DNA from: Hemileia vastatrix
Taxonomy: Eukaryota > Basidiomycota > Pucciniomycetes > Pucciniales > Zaghouaniaceae
DNA: 64,000 bases
NCBI GenBank assembly: GCA_030280995.1
Contig: JASXTE010000009.1
Location: 697,001-761,000 of the forward strand
Reading direction: 5' to 3'
Part shown: piece after piece, positions 55,700 to 64,000 of the stretch
How positions within the stretch are numbered: position 1 is the stretch's first letter
Layout: every line of letters starts with the position of its first letter
The notes under the pieces: model-generated
Databases searched by the model: none
What the model was told of the DNA's origin: nothing
Seen by the model: the letters and a program-made list of their open reading frames with translations, nothing else
Translations under genes and position numbers: made by a program

Positions 55700-56722
55700 C
55701 CATGGTGAGTAATTTGTTTGATAAACATGTTGGTATGTATAATAACAAATAATCTTCTGGTAATATTGTGGATCCTGGTGAAAGAACAGTTAAACCTTAA
55801 AAAAGACAACTTCCTTTAATGAGTAGCCCCAATGATGTAATTAGAAAATTATCATTTGATGAAACTTTAAAATTGAATTCTACTTCTTAAATTAATCCTT
55901 CTCTTGAAAATAAGAATGATTCTGTTTCCCCTGAAGTCTACACTTTAATTGAGAAAACTTCTGAAGAAATATTGAAAGATACCCTTGATTTTAATGTTGT
56001 AAAAGACAAACATTTAAGAGATGTGTTAATACATGAGAGTGATAGATTAAATAATTTTCACTTGAATTGTAAAGTAAGTTCTTCTGTACAAGATACAGCT
56101 TATTTTAAAATCAAAGAAACCTTGAATATTGTTCTTAGCCAACAAAAACAAATAAGGAGAGACCATAGATCTATCTCAGATAAGAATATCAATCTACATA
56201 AAACCTTGAGTGAGTTGTAATCCCTTATTGAGGAAAATTATTCATTAAAAAGTGAAATTAAATCTCTACAAAATGAGTTTAAAAAGCTAAAAAATGATTT
56301 CCATGCACTGAGTGCCAAACACACAGTTTTGAGGACAGAAATGTTTTATCCCTTGCAAAAGTAAATGACCAGATGTCTGAAATTCCAAGGATAAGAAACT
56401 ATGTGGCTGACCTGCAGGAAAAATTTTCAACCTTTACCATCAATAATTATGTTATAAATGAGAATGCTGCCCATAAGCTGCATAAAAATAAAAGAAAAGA
56501 ACCTGAACAGAGTTCCTCTTTTCTTCCTCATATTTCAGCCATTAAACAAACTGACAATGAGTCTGTAAAATCTTTTGCTACTAGCAAAAAATCTTGTGAT
56601 GGTCATGTACCAGCTGTTTCTGTAAATAATGAAATTTCTGAACACCTGCCTAAACTTCAGGAATTATTAATGATAAATAGTTCAACCCAAAGGATGGACC
56701 ATCCTAGTAGTCAGAAAAATTA
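55700..56722 (+). pseudogene. Chromovirus gag, N-terminal coiled-coil part, with stops
   Basis: From MVSNLFDKHVG (55701) a single frame runs with in-frame TAA codons at about 55749, 55797, 55887 and 56218, encoding Lys/Glu/Ser-rich, coiled-coil-like sequence (SLIEENYSLKSEIKSLQNEF). A frame change near 56330-56345 leads into SLAKVNDQMSEIPRIRNYV. The frame ends at a TAG at 56720, just before the capsid-like part. It is clearly disabled. Confidence 0.65.
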
Positions 56723-56729
56723 GCCTAAA

Positions 56730-57785
56730 TTGGACCAATATCCTAACTTTGATGGTGATTCTTCATCTGATTGGCAACACTTTATCCAAAGAATTGATAA
56801 TTTAAAGAGATCTTATAAACTACCTGATGAGGAAATTGTTTCTAAGATAATTTCTTTATTTTTCAATGTAGCCTTGATGTGGTATGAATCCGTTCTTTTA
56901 GATAACAATCATTATACATGGAATGAATGGAAACATTTTATTGAGAATCAGTTTGGTGGTTCAAAATTCAGGTTGGCTCAGAAAAGACTGTATGAGAATA
57001 CTAAATATGTATCCTCCTCTGTTGAAAAACCCATTGTTTTTCTTATAAAAGTAACAAAAATCTTGAGAGCAATTGATCCAAAGATGGATTATGATATTTG
57101 GAGAGATAAAATCTTGTATAAATTACCAAATTCTCTTAGGGATTTAATTGTAGCTAGAACTGAGCATGTGAGGGAACATTCTTCTTTCATTAATATCTGT
57201 AATGAAGTACTGCTCAACCATAGATATGAACCAAAGAATTACCTTAGCAAATCTTATCATGATCAGAGTAAACCCTCTACAAAGGCCCCAGAAAAATCTG
57301 GTAAGCCCTCTGCCCCAGTTGCACCTAGAAAATATGCAACAAATACTTGTTATAAATGTAACAAATCATGGCAAAAAGGTCATGTTTGTGACAAGAAGAT
57401 TCATCTTGTTGAACAAAATGAAGATACTGATGAAGCTGAAATTGATATCAATAATTCTTCTAGTGACTGTGAAATTAATATCTCCTATGACAATGAATCT
57501 GTTAAAGATGTTTTAATGTTGGAACAGGATGTCCATTATTTAGATAATATATCTGAAGAATGTGTATTGGATTTATCTTCAGTAGAAAATGCTGAAATAA
57601 TTAAAGATATTACTAAACATTCTATAGCCATATCTCCTTTGAAGGCACCTGTTATCATTAATGGTAAAAATGTTGATGTGTTTGTTGACTCTGGCGCTGG
57701 AGGAAGTGTAGTGTCTGAAAGAGCCTTAGCTTCAGTAGATAAGGATTATTTGGGTAAATTGTTACCTATGACTTCTGAAAAATGA
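56730..57785 (+). pseudogene. Chromovirus gag capsid, zinc knuckle and protease start
   Basis: Capsid-like region YPNFDGDSSSDWQHFIQ and WNEWKHFIENQFGG (Retrotrans_gag type), then a knuckle of the chromovirus form CYKCNKSWQKGHVC (C-x2-C-x3-W-x3-H-x2-C), then a retropepsin site VFVDSGAGGSVVS at about 57676-57714. The frame ends at a TGA after TSEK. In the family this is followed in frame by the rest of protease and RT. Confidence 0.75.
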
Positions 57786-57803
57786 AGAGGGTATGGTTCT
57801 ACC

Positions 57804-59560
57804 TTGTGTCCCATTGGAAAATACAAAACCTCTGTATTCTTCATATATAATGGTGGTTTTGTCAGAGCTATTTGTGAATTTTTTTTCATGAAAAATGATA
57901 ATTTAAGCAATTGGTTTATTATGGGTAATGATTTTTTAACCATGTTTGGTGTGAAATTGGACCCAGAAAATAATTTCTTCACCCTGGGATTGAATGGCAA
58001 AAGGAAATTCAAAATTTCCTCACCTAGAAAACCTTCTGGGCATCTGTTAAAGTCTTGTAACTCACTGATCCAGTGTAAAGGCAGACCAACAATTGAAATG
58101 AATGATTTATTAAATGAAATAAATACTGCTTTATTTGGTGATCAGTTAACTAGTGAACAAAAGGATTCTCTAATTGCATCAATTACCTCTTTCCCTATGG
58201 CTTTTGCTCATGGTTCTCATGTCTTAGGAAGTGTTCAGGAAGAAAAGAAAATTAACTCATCCTGTAACTTGAGTGATATTCCTCCTGGTCTTAAGAAAAA
58301 ACCATATCCTGCTTCTCCAACAAAAAGAAAGGATATTGAAGATAATATTGCCACATTATTAAAAATGAATATCATTGATAAAGTTGATGTCACCCCCAAA
58401 TATTGTGTCATCTCCCCAGTCTTAATTTTTATGAAAAAAATAAGGCTAGATTATGTGGAGATTACAGAGAATTAAACACTTATACTGTTGATGATATTTA
58501 TCCTTTACCCAGAATTAATTCAATACATGCTACCTTGCAAGGTGCAAAATTTATTAGTTGTCTGGATGGAAATAAAGGATATCATCAAGTTCCTGTTGAG
58601 AAAAATTCTCAAATTTTTTTGCTTATCGCTACTCATATGGGAATATATAAGTATTTTAGAATGCCATTTGGCCCTAAAAATGCCCCTCCAGTTTTTCAAA
58701 AAGTCATGGATAACACTTTCCATCAGGAAATAATTGGGGGATGGCTCATGTTGTATATTGATGATATCATAGTTTTTTCTAAAACTTTTGATGAACATAT
58801 GGTTCATTTAAATAGGGTTTTCCAAAAACTGGATGAAATCAATATGACCTTGTCCTTGAAAAAGTGTAAATTTGGTTTTCAATCTTTGAAAGTCTTTGGC
58901 CATGTTGTGTCAGGTCTAAAAATTTGTGTAGACCACAACAAAGTTTCTTCAATTCAAAATGTGAAGGCACCAACTTCTGTAAGAGGAATTCAAAGTTTTT
59001 TGGGTATGTGTAGCTATTATAGACAATATATTAAAAATTATCAGGTCATAGCCTTTCCTCTTACCAAACTAAATAAGAAAGATGTTGCATTCATCTGGAA
59101 TATTGACTGTCAAAAAGCTTGTGATACATTAAAATTTTGCTTAATTACAGCCCCTATCTTAGCTCTTCCAGATTTTAACAAACCATTTTTCCTGTATACA
59201 GATGCTAGCTTTGTTGGTCTGGGTGCTGCCCTTCACCAGAAACAAATTGTTAATGATAAATCCTCAGAGGTTGTAATTTGTTATATTTCAAGAACCTTGA
59301 GAAATAGTGAATTGAAATATGGTGCCACTCAATTGGAGTGATTAGCAGTTGTTTTGGCTCTTGAGAAGCTTCATTACTATCTAGATGACCAAAAGTTTGA
59401 ATTGGTAACTGACTGTAGTGCTGTGAAGTCCCTCTTAAACCTGAAAACACCTAATAGACATATGTTCAGGTGGCAACTTGCTGTTCAAGAATACAGAGGA
59501 AAAATGACAATTATCCATAGGGCTGGAAATGTTCACTCCAATGTTGATATGCTGTCAAGA
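57804..59560 (+). pseudogene. Chromovirus protease end, reverse transcriptase and RNase H, broken
   Basis: Protease flap-to-end sequence (NWFIMGNDFLTMFG) and the RT start (KRKDIEDNIATLLKMNIIDK) lie in one frame to 58475. A frameshift at about 58430 moves RT to the frame of 58403-59341 (ARLCGDYRELN). RT has an intact YIDDI at 58754, FRMPFGPKNAPPVFQ and SFLGMCSYYRQYI. RNase H has LYTDASFVGLGAAL, then a TGA at 59340 before LAVVLALEKLHYYL and TDCSAVKSLL. Catalytic residues survive but the reading frame does not. Confidence 0.8.
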
Positions 59561-61195
59561 ATGCCTCTGCCAAATAATGACTCCAATCCTGCTTATGTAC
59601 CTGAAGATGACACTGTTCATATCCATGGTATATTTATAGTTGATATGGAAGAAGAGATATTACAATTAATTCTGGATTCATATGATAAAGATTCTGATTT
59701 AAATAAATTAGTTACTATCTTAAATGATCCTAAGAATGCTTCAATTCAAGCACTGATTAAAGCTCTTCCTGCAAAGTATCAAAATGCTTTGCTTAAAGGA
59801 AATTTTTCTATTGAAGATGGTTATATATATTATAGAAGAAAGCTTACTAATGTAATTGTAATTCCTCCTTCTATGAAAGAAACTATCCTAGAACTTTTTC
59901 ATGATGACATATTAGCTGGTCATTTTGATCTTGAAAAGACATTAATTAGACTCAAAAACACTGCTTGGTGGGCTAATATGTCTGAAGATACAAAATTATA
60001 TGTTGAATCTTGTGATTCCTGCCAGAAGTCTAAAAGTTTGACAGGTAAAAGAGCAGGGTTATTACAAAATATTGAAGCACCTGATGCTCCCTGGAAAATC
60101 ATTAACATGGATTTTGTCACTGGTCTTCCTGTAGCAGATAAAGACAGTTATAACTCTTGTTGGGTAATAGTGGATAGATTCACAAAAATGTGAAAATTTA
60201 TTCCCACCTACAAAGATGTATCCACATAGGAATTAGCTTTCTTATGGTGGACTTACATTTTCAAAATTATTGGATTTCCAAAAGCCATTATTTTTGATAG
60301 AGATCCAAAATTTACTTCTGAGTTTTGGACCTCTTTGATGGATATTTGTGGTTGTGAGTTAAAGTTGTCTAAAGCTCACCACCCTCAGACTGATGGTCTA
60401 GCTGAAAGAATGATTCAAACTCTGGAAGATATGATTGGAAGGTATTGTGCCTTTGGATTAGAATATAAAGACAATGACAGATTTACTCATGACTGGGTCA
60501 CTCTATTGCCTGGTCTTGAATTTGCATATAATAGCACCGTTAATTCTGTCACTGAGAAAAAGCCTTTTGAGCTTTGGTTAGGTTATGTCCCAAATACTCC
60601 TGCTCAGATTCTCAATAATAAATTAAATAAGTTGGAACTAAACCCTGGTGTAAAATATTTTGTGCAAATGCAACAGCTATGCAGAAAACATGCTCAAAGC
60701 TGTATTGATAAAGCATTTGAATATGAAAAGAAGAGATGGGATAAATCCCATAAAGAATACACATTTAAAAAGGGTGATGAAGTGTTGATATCTACTGTCC
60801 ATTTCAATCTACAAGGTAACAACAAATTAAAAGATCCTTTTTTAGGACCATTTGTTGTTAAAAGAATGGTTGGAGATAATGCAGTAGAAGTTGTATTGTA
60901 TTCTCCATATGATAGGAAACATCCTATTTTTCCCATTTCTTTGCTTAAGCCTTTTACTTCCAACAGTGACTTATTTCCCAAAAGAAGAGGAAGACCTAAG
61001 AAAAACCCTCAGGAAGTCACAGAAACTGCAGAAATTGATAAAATTCTCAATGATAGAATTATCACTTCTGAAAGAGGTACTGAATATTTTTTGAGATATA
61101 AGAACAAATCATCTGAACATGATGCATGGATACCTGGCAAGAAAATTTCAAATCTTCCTACTCTGTTAAAGAAGTACAAAAAGAAAAAATCTTAG
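59561..61195 (+). pseudogene. Chromovirus integrase with C-terminal chromodomain, broken
   Basis: Zinc-binding part HDDILAGH and CDSCQKSK, then core acidic residues in NMDFVTGLP, IFDRDPKF and GLAERMIQ. A TGA at 60192-60194 and a TAG at about 60228 interrupt the core. After the GPFVVKRM tail comes a basic hook (KRRGRPKKNP) and a chromodomain-like end: EIDKILNDRI, TEYFLRYKN and DAWIPGKK (61030-61170). Such chromodomains steer integration to modified chromatin in chromoviruses. The frame ends at TAG 61193-61195, and the PPT follows. Confidence 0.8.
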
Positions 61196-61215
61196 CATTT
61201 TTTTATTGTTTTTTT

Positions 61216-61227
61216 AGAGCGAGGGAG
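61216..61227 (+). promoter_or_regulatory. Polypurine tract of the chromovirus
   Basis: AGAGCGAGGGAG directly precedes the TG of the LTR at 61228, the position expected for plus-strand priming. Confidence 0.75.
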
Positions 61228-62494
61228 TGTCAGCCAGGCTATACCAGGAGCCCAGTAAATTTTATGTTAATTTACTTTAACTAAAAGAGGGCGTAAAAAT
61301 TTGCTTATTATGTATATAAATTAATCTTATATTGCATAATGAAATGATATAATTATTATATTAAATATATGTAAATATTATATTAATTTTATTATTATAT
61401 AAATTATTTATACATTTAAATCAAGCATGATATATATTCTATAAATTATGGCGCATTTTTTATGTATTTAATATATAAAAATTTATAATTGATTAATTAT
61501 AAACATATATTATAACTATAAGTGTAAAAATTGACTTATAATGTAATTAAATTAATTAATTAAATTTATATATTAAATAAAACTTTTCATACATTTTTAA
61601 ACAATAATTTTTGGCGCTTTTTTGATCCTTAATTGTGTCATTATAATTATTAAATAAATTATAACACTTATTTAATAATATGGTATTAAAATTCTCACTT
61701 TAAATTAGAAATATCATTAAATTAATTATATGTTTCATTTAAACTAATTATTAAATTAATTACATAGTTAAAACAATTAATTAAAATTGCTTTATACTGG
61801 ATTGAATTGATTACATGGATTTTTGCATGAAAATAATTCTAATTGTTTTAATTAAACCCTTTACATCCTACTTTAATGTCTGTTTTGGATTCCTTTTCTC
61901 ACAGTTCTTATGTTTCAGGCTTACTTAGTTACTACTATTTTAACTAACTGGTTTGAGAGCTTATGGTGGGAAAATTAGTTACTTATTCATGGGTTTAGTT
62001 AATTGTTTCATGTTTTTCTCTTAATATCTATGTTTCATTTCTATTTTTTATATATTCATGTTTTAGCTTATTACTATTTTGTATATACTGATTTGTGGCG
62101 CTTCAGAGGTCCCCTGGTCTATAAAAGGGCCTTGGGTAATTCCCTTTAGCCCATTACTTATCATACACTCAATTCAAATACAATTTTAAATATATTACGT
62201 TTATTTTATTTTTTATTAGCATTATAAGTCTAAATTTAAAATTAAATAAAATATCTAAGGTTGCTATAAGTCTATTAATAATTATAATTGAGAACTGCGC
62301 ACTGCTATATAACTTAAAAGATTTTAATATTATAAATTGAACCTCACTGTTTTGTCACTGCTCAAATATTATCATAGCATTTCTTTGTTTTTCTCTCTTA
62401 TTTTCTTAAGCTACCAATTATTATAGCAATCTATTTTATTATTTCTCTATTCCTTTCCTCCTTTTTCCTCCTCCTTCTATACAACCGGCCGATA
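61228..62494 (+). repeat. 3' LTR of the chromovirus
   Basis: Starts TGTCAGCCAGGC, ends ACCGGCCGATA, 1267 bp. It is uninterrupted, so it serves as the reference for LTR-A, LTR-B and LTR-C. It contains the empty version of the Harb1 site (ATATTAAATATATG at 61359). TATAAAAG lies at 62120-62127. Confidence 0.85.
62120..62127 (+). promoter_or_regulatory. TATA box of the chromovirus 3' LTR
   Basis: TATAAAAG in the same context as in LTR-B (GGTCTATAAAAGGGCCTTGG). Confidence 0.65.
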
Positions 62495-62841
62495 TATATG
62501 GTAAGTATTTTATTTTCTCTTCTTAAGTTACAGTTAATAATATTAAAACACTCTTAAAGCAACCTTTGTATTCATATTTGTTCTAGATTTTAAAGGCAAG
62601 AAAGCGCCATAATAAAAACTATAGTAAATAGAAAATTATATATTAATAATAATATTAATAATAAAAATAAAAATAAAGTAAGTTATAAGTGGTGAGGTTA
62701 AAGGGGGTTACCCAAGGCCTTTATATAAGTAAGAGGCCCTCTGAAGAGCCACATTAATATATATGCATAAAAAGTAATATAAAATAAAAATAAAATGTAA
62801 CTAATTTTGAGTACGTGTAAGGGGAAACCCATGATACAATT
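62495..62841 (-). repeat. Inverted fragment of the same LTR family
   Basis: Positions 62690-62760 (GGGGGTTACCCAAGGCC, then AGGCCCTCTGAAGAGCC) are the inverted TATA-region block. The rest resembles 54541-54740 of LTR-C. Ends are not definable. Confidence 0.55.
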
Positions 62842-63587
62842 TGTCGGTCAGTCATCTAGAAGAGGGAAGAAGAAGGGGAAGAAAGAGAGGAGGACAAGGA
62901 AGTAATGGTGATTTGAGAAATAAAAGAAGTAAAGTCTAATAAAATTATTTAATTTATTGAAGAGAAAGCAACGACAAGTAATTTGAGAGGTGACAAAAAA
63001 TTGGTTTTATTAATAATAATATTATTTCAAGTAAGGGCTATGCGCGGCAGACACTGTGATTACTATCAGACTTAAAGCAACCTTTAAATTGTTATATAGA
63101 GTTTTAATTAGAAATTTATTAATAATAAAAAGAATATAAACGTGATATAAAAGTATATTAAATTTGTTGAGTGTATAGTAAGTGATGGGGCTACAGGGGA
63201 TTAACCAAGGCCTTTTTATAGGCAATGGGCCCTCTGAAGTGCTACTATATTTTTAAATACAAGAAATATAATAGAATGAAACAAGAATCTAAAAGAATAA
63301 GTGAAACATAACAATGTAGAGAAAATATGAAACAAATAATTAAAAAACCCAATTAAGAATCCAATTTTCCCACAATTAATTCCTAAATCAGTAAGTAAAA
63401 ATAGTGAATAACTAAACAAGCCTGGAACATAGGAACTATGAGAAAAATAATTCAAAACAGATGGTAAAGTCTGATTTAAGGATTTTTAAGTGAAACAAAA
63501 AATATTTTGACGCAACAAAATATGTAATTAATTTCAATTTAGTATTAATTAGTTTTTCCTGACACAATTATGGGTCAAAAGAAGTGT
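62842..63587 (-). mobile_element. LTR 'LTR-D', inverted, cut by another LTR
   Basis: Starts TGTCGGTCAGTCATCTAGAA (the LTR end, inverted) and continues through ATGCGCGGCAGACACT and the inverted TATA block (63205-63240) to CACAATTATGGGTCAAAAG. A Ty3-type LTR begins at 63588, so this LTR was split by that insertion; its remainder lies outside the window. Confidence 0.75.
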
Positions 63588-64000
63588 TGTAGACAATCCT
63601 ATAGTACTAGCTATAGGCCTTGACCAAGGGAGTTGGAGTAAAACCAGGAAGAATAACCCCTGTCCCTTTAGAAAAATAAGTGATATTTACCTGTTGCAGC
63701 AAATTGGAGATCTGTTTGCTAGACCCTCTAATTAAACACTCTTGACCTCTTTAAAAGTGAAGATAATAGTCCCAGACAGACTGCCAGAAAGAGTTGAAAT
63801 GAAAAGTAATATATTCCAACAAAAAACCAGCCAATGAGACAGTGAGGAACAGAGAGGCAATGAGTAAAGAGATAATATGATTCCCTAAAAATCTTCCCAC
63901 ACACGCATCATACAGCCAGTGCACAGACCACCCTGACCAATTCCCCAGCCAAAATCCAGCTTTCCCAGCCTTTTTCATGCATAAAAGTGCATTTTAGCGC
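63588..64000 (-). mobile_element. Partial LTR of the 13-kb Ty3 family, at the window edge
   Basis: Begins TGTAGACAATCCTATAGTAC as at 30698 and 42675 and follows them for about 80 bp at high identity. Beyond 63665 it is a diverged relative, still aligning at CCCTGTCCCTTTAGAAAAATA and CAGACAGACTGCCAG-like blocks. It is a separate insertion, either solo or the edge of a further element. Confidence 0.75.

Noticed and set aside
55749..56220. Alternative genetic code, because TAA interrupts the chromovirus gag repeatedly
   Set aside because: Neighbouring genes use TAA, TAG and TGA as ends, and the same gene has a frameshift, so decay is simpler.

Overview
This window looks like a repeat-saturated, AT-rich chromosome region of a basidiomycete fungus. 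Short introns of about 63-69 bp, a basidiomycete-style Zn2Cys6 regulator relic, Ty3-type retrotransposons and a small secreted repeat protein all fit, and a rust-like (Pucciniomycotina) genome is my best guess, but that is inference. No rRNA, canonical tRNA or ordinary metabolic gene was recognised. Nearly everything right of about 4.6 kb is transposable elements nested in one another.

Left edge (1-6.6 kb): small TIR elements (MITEs) whose ends read CACTACA, one split by a tRNA-derived SINE, surround a probable host gene. That gene (786-2012) encodes a secreted protein made of 110-residue repeats with dibasic KR sites.

Centre (6592-44165): a single solo LTR ('LTR-A', minus orientation, about 1.27 kb, target duplication AAACA) has been inflated to 37.6 kb by three separate insertions. 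(1) A 10.55-kb TIR element (6804-17357) holds about twelve 608-bp tandem units, each with a near-perfect 46-nt palindrome. (2) A PIF/Harbinger-type element, Harb2 (17380-24606), has its transposase replaced by a captured Zn2Cys6 regulator gene. (3) A second such element, Harb3 (25365-43881), carries an unrelated captured gene in the same slot and was itself hit by a 13.07-kb Ty3 retrotransposon (30698-43766). That retrotransposon has 1092-bp LTRs, PBS, PPT, gag-protease and pol, plus two genes on its opposite strand.

Right part (44.2-64 kb): a decayed Harbinger transposase is followed by 'LTR-B' (45790-53165). LTR-B is interrupted by a structurally complete Harbinger element, Harb1 (45926-52018), with a three-exon SANT/Myb-like gene facing a DDE transposase gene. 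A decayed Ty3 chromovirus follows (gag, protease, RT, RNase H, integrase, chromodomain, 3' LTR to 62494), itself interrupted by a solo LTR. LTR fragments fill the rest, including a third copy of the first Ty3 element's LTR running off the edge.

How the parts relate: Harb1 is the likely source of transposase for Harb2 and Harb3, because all three share TIRs, subterminal sequence, the SANT gene and its 3' repeats. Harb2 and Harb3 keep the SANT gene (now broken) and carry foreign genes in the transposase position and orientation. All three sit in copies of one AT-rich LTR family at TATTA-like sites. Most coding parts carry stops or frameshifts. The most intact genes are the Harb1 pair, the first Ty3 element's gag and pol, and the secreted repeat protein.
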